From Mangrovimicrobium sp048323675 (lineage in GTDB: Bacteria > Pseudomonadota > Gammaproteobacteria > Pseudomonadales > Halieaceae), in contig NZ_JBLWFK010000007.1 in assembly GCF_048323675.1 (NCBI RefSeq), positions 124,001 through 188,000 on the forward strand: a DNA stretch of 64,000 nucleotides. Reading direction: 5' to 3'. The translations under genes and the position numbers were made by a program. The notes under the pieces were generated by a model, which saw only the letters and a program-made list of their open reading frames with translations, was not told the origin of the DNA and did no database searches. Below are positions 27,830-35,931 of the stretch, in pieces. Every line of letters begins with the position of its first letter. Position 1 is the stretch's first letter.

Positions 27830-28004
27830 TTCACAAAAAATCCGGCTCGTGCGCGACGCCGGGCAAAGGCACTATTGCGGGTTAAACAAATGAGAATACT
27901 GATTCGGAATTTGCAAGCATGTTGAAATATCTGCAATTCGAATATCACAGCTGGCAGGACCGAGTTCGGGTTATTTCCTTGGTCTTAAGGGGAGGTAACT
28001 TTGC

Positions 28005-28871
28005 ATGGTTATAAAACGTCTAATGCGAATGCTGCGCAGGAAAATGTCGTCCTTGAGTTCCGGGGGAGAGCCTGATTCGGCCAGCCTGCAATCGCAGAAA
28101 TCAGAACAGTACCGTGGCATGGCAAGCGAGATAAATGATTTCTGCGGATCACTTGACGGGCTGCGAATACTCGAAGTGGGCCCCGGTGGTGCTGACAATA
28201 ATCTATCAAGCTATATCGCCGAAAATTTCAACGTCAGAAAAGTTGTAGCTATCGATCCTGTTGCAAATCCGCTCAAAAAAGGTAATCGGCTGGAGATTAT
28301 CAGGGGAGATATCAGGAAAACAGACTTTGCCGATGATGAATTTGACCTGATTACATCGATTGCTGCATTCGAGCATATTCCCGATCTCAACCTTGCGCTG
28401 GAGGAAATGTACCGGATTCTAAGGCCGGGGGGGCTTCTGTACACAAAGTTCGGACCGATCTGGTCGGGTCCATGGGGCCACCACCTCTGGGTGAGAGGTA
28501 ACAACTCACTGTATACCTATAGCAATACGGCACTTCCTTCCTACTGCCACCTACTGATGAGTGAGCAGGAAATCCTGGCGCACTGCACCGAAGTGATGAA
28601 TATTCCTACGGAAGATGCCCGGTTGATTGCCCGATTTGCCTGCGAGAATAGCGGGCAGAACCGGCTGTTTTATAGCGACTATGAACAGATTGTTCGGGAT
28701 TCGCCGTTTCAGACGCTGTTTTTCTATGGAATCAACAAGTTTCCATTGACCGGCAGTTATGCTGTCGGGGATTACAGAAAACTGCTGCTTGACCTGAACA
28801 GCCGCTTTCCCGGCAAGAGTGGGTGGAACCATAATTCGATTTTTATGCTTTTGTGCAAGCATGAGAAGTGA
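28005..28871 (+). CDS. Class I SAM-dependent methyltransferase
   Basis: A 288-residue methyltransferase with the Rossmann motifs LRILEVGPGGADNNLS (motif I), VVAIDPVA (acidic end of strand 2), FDLITSIAAFEHIPD (motif for strand 4) and LEEMYRILRPGGLLYTKFG. This is the Methyltransf_11 pattern found in glycan and small-molecule O- or N-methylation. The ATG at 28005 has GGAGG eight bases upstream, the best ribosome binding site in this part of the island. The substrate is unknown, probably a sugar in the glycan. The N-terminal 30 residues are highly basic (KRLMRMLRRKM). Confidence 0.82.
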   Translation: MVIKRLMRMLRRKMSSLSSGGEPDSASLQSQKSEQYRGMASEINDFCGSLDGLRILEVGPGGADNNLSSYIAENFNVRKVVAIDPVANPLKKGNRLEIIRGDIRKTDFADDEFDLITSIAAFEHIPDLNLALEEMYRILRPGGLLYTKFGPIWSGPWGHHLWVRGNNSLYTYSNTALPSYCHLLMSEQEILAHCTEVMNIPTEDARLIARFACENSGQNRLFYSDYEQIVRDSPFQTLFFYGINKFPLTGSYAVGDYRKLLLDLNSRFPGKSGWNHNSIFMLLCKHEK

Positions 28872-28949
28872 ATCAATGACTCAAGTAGCCGGGTTCAATG
28901 AGCGCATTGATATCGGAATGATATTGTTGAAAAGGGCGAAAACTTTTTC

Positions 28950-29996
28950 ATGAATATACAGAACACGCTGAAACATTCAGTTCGTGACTGCATTGGTTAT
29001 ATGGCATCCCTGATCGGTCCCAAATTCACGGCCAAGATTATTAAAGCGTTGGCACGTGGAATGACCGACGACGATTTTGAATGCGGCTTTGGTTATTCCA
29101 GGCAGTCGCTGGGGACCAGGCCCGGGCACTTCTACTCGGTTATACCCGACATGGCCGCGGTCCGTGAGCGATACGAAGAGCTTTTAATGAAGCCGCGAAG
29201 GGAAATACTCGGAGTCGAATTCAATCTTGAAGGCCAGTTTGCTCTTTCATCCGATCTTGGGCCGCTGTTTGCGGACTTCCCCTACGCATTTGATGAGAAA
29301 AGCCAGTCAGTTCGCGGCAATTTGAACGGCCATGTAGCCCGTTACATGTCGGATACGCGAAACCGGACTTTTCATCTGGACGCGGTTGTATTGCAGGCGA
29401 TGTTACGCCATTTCAGGCCTCGGCGTGTAATTGAGGTAGGCAGTGGTTATTCATCCGCGGTCATGCTGGACACGCGGGAGCGCTTTGGCTGGCAGGATCA
29501 GAAACTGACCTTCATCGAGCCCTATTCCCAGGAATATTTTTTCCCCTTGCTGCGTGGAGACGACCGGGACTTTGTGCGGCTGATAGAAAAGCCACTGTGG
29601 GAGGTGGATGATGAGGTATTCCAGGAATTGCAGTCTGGCGATCTTTTATTTATCGATTCAAGTCACGTAGCCAAGATCGGAAGCGATGTCTATCACTATC
29701 TGTTCGATATACTTCCGAGGCTCAATTCCGGTGTCATTATTCATATTCACGATGTTACAACCTATTTTGAAATGGCACCGGAATGGTTCGAGTGCGGCTG
29801 GTTTTGGAACGAAGGCCAGTTCTTGCGCGCATTCCTGATGTATAACAATGCGTTTGAGGTGCTGTTTCATTCGAGCGCGATGTGCTGGTTGTACCGTGAC
29901 GCGCCAGGTATGGCGGAACTTCGCGCGCATAGAACGGAGACTTTCAAATTGCCCAGTACGCAGTGGTCGAATTCTTTCTATTTCAGGAAAAAATAG
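28950..29996 (+). CDS. Class I SAM-dependent methyltransferase (Methyltransf_24-like)
   Basis: A 348-residue protein. Motif I is RRVIEVGSGYSSAVML, followed by LTFIEPYSQEYF and, at the position of strand 4, GDLLFIDSSHVAKIGSDV, with HIHDVTTYFEMAPEW later. The IDSSHV and HIHDV pattern is that of Methyltransf_24 enzymes common in surface-glycan clusters. The long N-terminal part (1-130) is unassigned. It is the last gene of the rightward run and meets the GlfT2-like gene end to end, with 28 bp between the stop codons. Confidence 0.78.
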   Translation: MNIQNTLKHSVRDCIGYMASLIGPKFTAKIIKALARGMTDDDFECGFGYSRQSLGTRPGHFYSVIPDMAAVRERYEELLMKPRREILGVEFNLEGQFALSSDLGPLFADFPYAFDEKSQSVRGNLNGHVARYMSDTRNRTFHLDAVVLQAMLRHFRPRRVIEVGSGYSSAVMLDTRERFGWQDQKLTFIEPYSQEYFFPLLRGDDRDFVRLIEKPLWEVDDEVFQELQSGDLLFIDSSHVAKIGSDVYHYLFDILPRLNSGVIIHIHDVTTYFEMAPEWFECGWFWNEGQFLRAFLMYNNAFEVLFHSSAMCWLYRDAPGMAELRAHRTETFKLPSTQWSNSFYFRKK

Positions 29997-30024
29997 TGGA
30001 TGAAAGAATTCGGTGAGGCGGGTC

Positions 30025-31890
30025 TCAGGTCTCGCTGTACGTGCTACGCCAGAAGTTTTCTGATGCGTAGCCGGGAAATTCCTCCAGGTAAGTCTTCTGA
30101 AGTCGGGCGTAGGTAACGGCCAGGCGCATTGCGCACAGGGCAAAACTGCAAAGTAATCTGGTTGCGCGCCACTGATCGAGCGAAACCAGCTCGCCCGGCG
30201 AGTCAGGAGTCACAGCGTAGTAAATGTGCTTGTGGCAGAACACCTGTCCGAGTCGGGCCTTGATGCCCGGCGCCTGGTACACGGGAGTTTTCCTGTGAAG
30301 AAATCCGGGGATCAGCAGGCCGTTGAGGGTCAGTATCATGGCGATCTTTTTCGCTGTGCTGTCTGCTTCCAGTTGTTTGACGACTGTCCCGGGCGGTCGC
30401 CTTTCGAGAGGAACTCCCCTGTCAGTTTCCGAAAATTTCCTGAGTAACGGAAACCGGCTTGACATGTCCAGGTTCTGCCGGAAGAACGAGGGCCCTTGCA
30501 TGACATCCAGGGCCGCCTGAATACTGGCGTCGGCGCTTCCATACCGGCATGACAGGAGCGACTTCAGGAAAAGCGCGCCGAGTCCTTTAAGGGTCCTTAT
30601 ACGCCCGTGGCCCAGAACGGCAATTTGCTGCACCAGGTGGCTACGGGAATCGAGATAGCTGGTGGTAGCGTTGTGCTTGGCTTCGAAGGTATCCCCGTAG
30701 GCTGAAATGCCGTTGATCGTCAGGACGTTGAACCTGTTGGTTAGAGAAAATGCTACGTCGTCACCACGTACAAAAAACGGGAACGGAAAGAAAGCCAGAT
30801 CCTTCATGCAAAAGCCAAAAAACCACCAGCCGCCGTAGTTGGGCTTGAAGACCTCGCGCTCGGCCAGCAACAGGTGGTACGGCGAGCGGGTGTCCAGGTT
30901 GCGATGGATACGGTGACAAATGCCGTCGAAATAGCCACCGACTTCATAGATCGTGCTCGCATCCGCCAACTGGATCAGTGAACCGGCTATTGCCAGCCTC
31001 TCGGTAGTGGCGTACGCAAACAAAGACATCATCCGCTGGATAGAGCCGATTTCGCAGGTCGCGTCATCGTCCATGAAAAGGCAGTGGGTAATGTTTCCTT
31101 CATCAACAAGCTGCAGTAATCCCCGGCTGAAGCCACCTGCTCCCCCGTAATTCCTGTTGGGGATCACCCGTATGTTTCCCTCGGTCTGAATCCCGCAGTT
31201 GTCTGAATTGTCCACAATGATCAGTTGAACCTCTGCCTGGTTTGGATCAATGTGCAATAGTTCGTTCTTCAGCCTGTCTACAGCTGACTGGATGGCAGAA
31301 ACCCTGTTGAAGTGCGTGATGACGATTCCCAGCTTGACGCTATTGACTGGCGGTCTGCTGGTGACGAAGTCGATCGAGTCGAGCACTAGGTCTTCCTGTG
31401 CGTGAATACGCAGGAAAAGTAGCCCGCTTGTGGAGTCTGCCAGCTTTACAGCGTCGAGTGGGAATTCTTCGTCTTCCGTAAGTGCCAGTTGCCTGCTGCT
31501 TAACAACTGCTCTACCACTGGGCCCTCGGCCATCGGTACTGTCATTTCTGGAACGCCAGGTGGAGGTGAGGGAATGGTTGCCAGCCGCAGTTCGAGCGTG
31601 CATTTTCCAACGCCCTTTAACCTCAGAGATATCGCATCGATGTTGGTGTTGTTGCGCCATTTGGCTATCGAAAAAGCGTTGTAGAACGTCAATGTACTAA
31701 ATACGCTTCCCTGGCTGATCTGCAGCTTGCCGTTTCTCGCTTGATACTCACCCTCGTCAAGTCGGAAATAATTTTCTCTTGGCCTGTGTTTTTGTTCGCC
31801 GGGAAAAATGAGCTCCTGTAAAAGGTGATATTGCTTCCCATCAGGGTAGTGAGATTTCACCGTTTCATGCATTGGCAGGCCACTGGTCAT
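30025..31890 (-). CDS. GlfT2-like galactofuranosyltransferase
   Basis: A 621-residue protein with the three-part layout of mycobacterial GlfT2 (about 637 residues), which polymerises galactofuranose. Residues 1-180 look like the N-terminal beta-sandwich. Residues 185-420 form a GT-A domain: VITHFNRVSAI, IVDNSDNCG, NYGGAGGFSRGL, the metal-binding LFMDDDA (D274-D276), NYGGWWFFGF (351-360), FVRGDDVAFSL (RGDD 375-378) and EAKHNATTSYLD with H406. The rest is a helical C-terminal domain. Together with glf in the same island this supports a galactofuranose polymer. An ATG at codon 7 is an alternative start. It follows the second sulfotransferase gene by 45 bp. Confidence 0.83.
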   Translation of the reverse strand: MTSGLPMHETVKSHYPDGKQYHLLQELIFPGEQKHRPRENYFRLDEGEYQARNGKLQISQGSVFSTLTFYNAFSIAKWRNNTNIDAISLRLKGVGKCTLELRLATIPSPPPGVPEMTVPMAEGPVVEQLLSSRQLALTEDEEFPLDAVKLADSTSGLLFLRIHAQEDLVLDSIDFVTSRPPVNSVKLGIVITHFNRVSAIQSAVDRLKNELLHIDPNQAEVQLIIVDNSDNCGIQTEGNIRVIPNRNYGGAGGFSRGLLQLVDEGNITHCLFMDDDATCEIGSIQRMMSLFAYATTERLAIAGSLIQLADASTIYEVGGYFDGICHRIHRNLDTRSPYHLLLAEREVFKPNYGGWWFFGFCMKDLAFFPFPFFVRGDDVAFSLTNRFNVLTINGISAYGDTFEAKHNATTSYLDSRSHLVQQIAVLGHGRIRTLKGLGALFLKSLLSCRYGSADASIQAALDVMQGPSFFRQNLDMSSRFPLLRKFSETDRGVPLERRPPGTVVKQLEADSTAKKIAMILTLNGLLIPGFLHRKTPVYQAPGIKARLGQVFCHKHIYYAVTPDSPGELVSLDQWRATRLLCSFALCAMRLAVTYARLQKTYLEEFPGYASENFWRSTYSET

Positions 31891-31935
31891 GTGTGTTCAC
31901 ATATTCGGCAGCAATAACGCCATTCTGTAAAGCTC

Positions 31936-32964
31936 TCACCGGACTCGCCATGACTTGATAATGTTCTTCAGACTCTGGGCCGAGGCCCGGTTCAAGGCAG
32001 CGTATTTCAATTTTTTGTACAGAGATGGCGGAGGCGCGTCCCTTCTATTGATAAGTTCCTCGTGTGCAATGACCGATTCCAGCGTGAGCACTGAGCGCAG
32101 ATCTTCAATAAGCTCCTGCTGGCAAAAATTATCGAATGCGATATTGATGGCCTCGATTTTTTCTTTGAATGCCTGAATATTCTGGGGAGATCGCAGGGCA
32201 TTGCCGCGCATAAATACCAGACGACGCTCATCTGGCTTCATCGACCAGACTTTGGCCAACCGGTCTGTCTCCAGGGTTCGTTCGTCGCGTCCGGGATTGG
32301 CTTTGCGGTTGTTGTCAGGCAGCTGGCATTCCATCTCAATGCCAACCGCTTGCCAAAAGGAACGCAAGTGATTTTCCGGGTTGGATGTGTAGGGTCGGAT
32401 GATCAGCGAATCCGATCCGAAAAGTTCGCGCCAGAATTGAGCGTTAAAACGAGGGTCAACCAGTGCTGGCGCGAGATAGAAGACAAAGTCCGAAAACCTC
32501 CCGCAGGGCAGTGGCGACTTATTTACCTGGTTGTACCAGGATTTGCAGAAACTCATTGGCTCCCTTACATACATGATCACACGTATGTTGTATCCCTTGA
32601 ACAGGTTTGAAATTTCTTCTCGTACCAGCACCTTTTTGGGTTCGGAAAGAGAAGGAAAGCGGAAGAATTCTTCTGAAGATATCAGTATCTTGTCCACCTT
32701 GCTTCGTGATATCTCGTCGCGAATATCCAGGCACAGTTCATTGAAGGACCTGTCCTGTGTGTACCACAGGGGTGTGAACTCGTCGTGCTTTTTCAACAGG
32801 CTTAGCGGCAAGGCACTGTGGCTCACCCCGGCACCGACCGGTCGCGCGCTGAGTAAGTATCGAACGCCTTTTTGCTCCAGCTTTTCCCTGTTGGTGTGAC
32901 AAAAGCGTTGAATCGCGGTTGTCCCGGTCTTGAAGTTGCCGATGTGCAAATATACGGTCTTCAT
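31936..32964 (-). CDS. Sulfotransferase-like protein
   Basis: A 342-residue protein with the N-terminal P-loop pattern YLHIGNFKTGTTAIQRF (5-21), the HxGxxKTGTTxLQ variant found in many bacterial sulfotransferases acting on glycans. VIMYVREPMSFCKSWYNQ carries the Arg of the 3'-phosphate site. It differs clearly from the sulfotransferase at 21,131-22,003, so the two probably modify different positions or sugars. It lies between an unrecognised membrane protein (195-bp gap) and the GlfT2-like gene, all leftward, so it may belong to the same transcript. It could also act on another acceptor such as a lipid. Confidence 0.76.
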   Translation of the reverse strand: MKTVYLHIGNFKTGTTAIQRFCHTNREKLEQKGVRYLLSARPVGAGVSHSALPLSLLKKHDEFTPLWYTQDRSFNELCLDIRDEISRSKVDKILISSEEFFRFPSLSEPKKVLVREEISNLFKGYNIRVIMYVREPMSFCKSWYNQVNKSPLPCGRFSDFVFYLAPALVDPRFNAQFWRELFGSDSLIIRPYTSNPENHLRSFWQAVGIEMECQLPDNNRKANPGRDERTLETDRLAKVWSMKPDERRLVFMRGNALRSPQNIQAFKEKIEAINIAFDNFCQQELIEDLRSVLTLESVIAHEELINRRDAPPPSLYKKLKYAALNRASAQSLKNIIKSWRVR

Positions 32965-33159
32965 CTCAGTTGGTCCGCCTATTGCGTGGTATCAGGCCCG
33001 CAGAAATAATTTCACAGATTGCGGTCCGACCGGCGACTACTGTCGGGATTGTGACCGGGTGAGGCTGCACTGTTATGCCCAGTAGAAGGCCTGCATGTAC
33101 TGTCCAATCGGTGGGTCGGCCGGATCTGGCCCCAGCTCCCTTGCCGCTGCCGAATTCTG

Positions 33160-34647
33160 TCAATTCTCACACGATTTTCCGGTGGCTTGACCAGCGTATG
33201 TTGAAGGTGAATGTGTTCCGGCTTCACCCCGGCTGCACACGTTGGCCAGGATTTTTACCACCAGGAATATAAGCAATGGAGTGGAGTAGATAACCGCTCG
33301 ATTGACCTGGGTAAAATCCTCGGCGAATTGATAGCGATCCGTAAAGTAATAGACAAAAGCAGTAAAGCCCAGCGAGGTCAGCAATGCCACCGAGGGCAGG
33401 AAGTTGTCGGCGATCAATCTCGGCTTGAGCAGTATGATGATAGCCATAGGCAGGAGCAGATACCACAGGATATTCCAGTTGATCATCAGGAAAAGTGTTT
33501 TCGCCATCGCCTCGTGGACCGGATGGTATTCCAGCGAATAGGAGCCGAAGTAAGGCACTTGGATCGCGTCCGGGGATAGCGTTAATTGCCCGATTCCCGG
33601 CAAGGTTACATCAAGGCCAACATACCAAATCGCCGATACCAGAAACACGACTGCACTGAATATGACGGCGAGCCAGCGCTTTTCGATCCTGGGTAGTGAA
33701 ATTACCAGGGCCGCCAGGGCGATCGCCGCCATGATCAAGCCCGGTACCTTGAGCTGTGCGAGGAAAATCGTCAGTAGAATCGCAATCACGGCGAATTGCC
33801 ATTGCCTTGTTTCGTCCCAGGCTATAACCGCCAGCACTGAGCAACTGAATGTCACCGTGACCCACAGGTCAGCGTAGCCAGCGAGCGCAGAGTGGACGTT
33901 CACGAAGGGCATGCTCAGCAGTAAATAAACACCTGTCATGGCGCCTGTGCGCGGTATCCCGGCCAGTCGCAAATGCCCGTAAAGTGCACAACCCATAGCG
34001 ATAGCTACAATCACCCAGGGCAGATAGATGACTGAGGCATCAGATGTGTCGATGGCCAGCATGCTCCATAGTTGGATCAGCGGTACGCCATTCGGGTATT
34101 CCCACGCATTATAGGCTCCCAGGGTGTAGTCACGTGCATTGGCCGGGGCGCTAAGCCAGGTATCCGGATCTACGTAGTTCACGAATTGCTTGAAGTGGAA
34201 CCAGACGATCGCTTTTGGCGCCCAGTTCATCCAGGCATCCCACGGGAACAGAGGGAGAACCAATACCTCCTGTAATATGGTCGCATATCGCCAGACCAGT
34301 AAAATCAGCAGGAAACCGCAAAACAGCCATCCGCCACCGCCGATCGGGTGTCTGGCCGTCCCCTGAGTCCTGCCATCATCAAGTTTCCAGGCGGCGCATG
34401 CCCCCAAAACTGCCAATAGCGACAAGGTAATCGCCACACCTGCGAAACCAAGAGTAATTCCGGCCGTAGCCCAGCCCCTGAGCACCAGGGTCGTGACAAA
34501 TAGTCCAAGTAGGTACCCGTGTCCGATTACCAGCCACCAGTTCCAGGCTTGTGTTCGCTTGAGGAGGCAGTAAACCCAGACGCAGCCCAAAAGCCAGGGA
34601 AGCAGGATCGAGATAATGGCACCCGACATGTTGATTTCGCTGCTCAT
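33160..34647 (-). CDS. Polytopic inner-membrane protein, possible GT-C enzyme
   Basis: A 495-residue protein with roughly eleven or twelve hydrophobic segments over its whole length and a short hydrophilic tail. After the fourth segment there is a loop with LFPWDAWMNWAPKAIVWF and then a long loop rich in Trp, Tyr and Pro (WLSAPANARDYTLG, AWEYPNGVPLIQLW). This layout resembles GT-C sugar transferases that use polyprenyl-phosphate-sugar donors, where an early loop carries a catalytic Asp; D135-like in WDAW is the only candidate seen. A Wzy- or ligase-like role is an alternative. Its start overlaps the stop of the upstream gene by 4 bp (ATGA), so the two are a coupled pair. Confidence 0.5.
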   Translation of the reverse strand: MSSEINMSGAIISILLPWLLGCVWVYCLLKRTQAWNWWLVIGHGYLLGLFVTTLVLRGWATAGITLGFAGVAITLSLLAVLGACAAWKLDDGRTQGTARHPIGGGGWLFCGFLLILLVWRYATILQEVLVLPLFPWDAWMNWAPKAIVWFHFKQFVNYVDPDTWLSAPANARDYTLGAYNAWEYPNGVPLIQLWSMLAIDTSDASVIYLPWVIVAIAMGCALYGHLRLAGIPRTGAMTGVYLLLSMPFVNVHSALAGYADLWVTVTFSCSVLAVIAWDETRQWQFAVIAILLTIFLAQLKVPGLIMAAIALAALVISLPRIEKRWLAVIFSAVVFLVSAIWYVGLDVTLPGIGQLTLSPDAIQVPYFGSYSLEYHPVHEAMAKTLFLMINWNILWYLLLPMAIIILLKPRLIADNFLPSVALLTSLGFTAFVYYFTDRYQFAEDFTQVNRAVIYSTPLLIFLVVKILANVCSRGEAGTHSPSTYAGQATGKSCEN

Positions 34648-35891
34648 GGCGTGATCGTGTAAAGGTAGAGTGCGCCGGGGCTCTGGTCATCGATGCGTTC
34701 CACCGGGATGGAGCGGGAATTCCAGCGAAGAACATTACTTTGTTCATCGTAATCCAGGCCCGGAACCTGATCGAGTACCAGCAGGTAATCACCTTCGCGC
34801 AGTTTGGCAGGTATTGGCAAGTGTCCAAAATTGAAAATATTGTGTGGAAGCAGGTAGTACTGCATCTTCAGGCGCCGATAGTCCCGCCGGGGTGAGTTGT
34901 GCAGTAGATAGATTTTGACTCCAGGCTCGGGCAGCACCTCCTTGAGATGTAGCGCGTACTGGTACAGGTCGCTATCCAGCTCCGCCAGATGTTTTTCATG
35001 TTGGGTTTTGCCACCAAATAGGAATTCGGATTCTTCCAATTGCGCCGAGAGGTTGCGTTGCCAAAGCATATCGATAACCAGCCACGGCCCCAGGACCGCG
35101 CAAACCACAGCAAGCCGAATGTCGATACGCCACAGCAGGCCTGCCAGGAACAACACCACCAGCGCGCCGCCAGCCCAGCACGCCATGGCCAGCGGCCGGG
35201 GAAGAATCTGGTCATAGGGACCGCCCATCAGGTGATGCGCCGAGCGCTGGTTCCAGGTTTCCAATCCCGTCCACTCACTCCAGATTGAACGTATTAAATT
35301 CCATGCTGAAGTCGGCAGAAAATCCAGACTTTCGACGACCTGAGCCACCTCCCGTAGTTCGCCATAGACGTCGACACCTATTTCAGTGATAGTGCCTTCC
35401 CATGCGGGATTATCTGCCAACATACTGACGTGGGCGGAGTCGTTGATGCGGGGTAGGATGATGTGGCTGGTTTCATCGGGCTTTTCAGCGGTACGCCAGA
35501 TAAAGTAGTAGAAGCTCCCGGGGTTCTGGCCAGTAATTCTGAACTGCAGATAAGGGTAGTCGTCCGCTTTGAAGCCCACCCTTGTCGTGTAAATGCTTCG
35601 CGTATCTTTCGGACCCACTTCCAACGCGGTAATCCGCATTCCTCCGCTTTCTGTTTCTTCACCAGCTCCGCGTCGTGCTATCAAACTTTTACCGCTAATG
35701 CGCCAGGGTCGTGCGGATTCGTGTTCTGTACCCGCATGCTGTCGAATCAGTTCCGGCGTGAGCAACAGATAGGTAGAACTCAGAACACCGCCGCTGACGA
35801 GGAGCGCAAGAAGCGCATAAACCAACCCGAGACCGAGATCCCGAAGTTGGGGGTAGTGCCCGTCTGATGTCCTTTCTCCAGAATGGGCCAT
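34644..35891 (-). CDS. Unrecognised membrane-anchored protein
   Basis: A 415-residue protein of unknown family. One hydrophobic helix at about 20-43 is followed by roughly 150 mostly polar residues with a beta-rich look (GFKADDYPYLQFRITGQNPG, FYYFIWRT, TEIGVDVYGEL), compatible with an extracytoplasmic carbohydrate-binding-like domain. Two more hydrophobic helices lie at about 230-270, then a polar C-terminal domain with KIYLLHNSPRRDYRRLKMQYYLLPHNI. The 4-bp overlap with the multi-pass gene downstream implies a functional partner for that protein. No catalytic motif was found. Confidence 0.5.
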   Translation of the reverse strand: MAHSGERTSDGHYPQLRDLGLGLVYALLALLVSGGVLSSTYLLLTPELIRQHAGTEHESARPWRISGKSLIARRGAGEETESGGMRITALEVGPKDTRSIYTTRVGFKADDYPYLQFRITGQNPGSFYYFIWRTAEKPDETSHIILPRINDSAHVSMLADNPAWEGTITEIGVDVYGELREVAQVVESLDFLPTSAWNLIRSIWSEWTGLETWNQRSAHHLMGGPYDQILPRPLAMACWAGGALVVLFLAGLLWRIDIRLAVVCAVLGPWLVIDMLWQRNLSAQLEESEFLFGGKTQHEKHLAELDSDLYQYALHLKEVLPEPGVKIYLLHNSPRRDYRRLKMQYYLLPHNIFNFGHLPIPAKLREGDYLLVLDQVPGLDYDEQSNVLRWNSRSIPVERIDDQSPGALYLYTITP

Positions 35892-35931
35892 ATCACTCTT
35901 GCTCAGTCCTTGATCAGGCGGCTCTGGCCTG

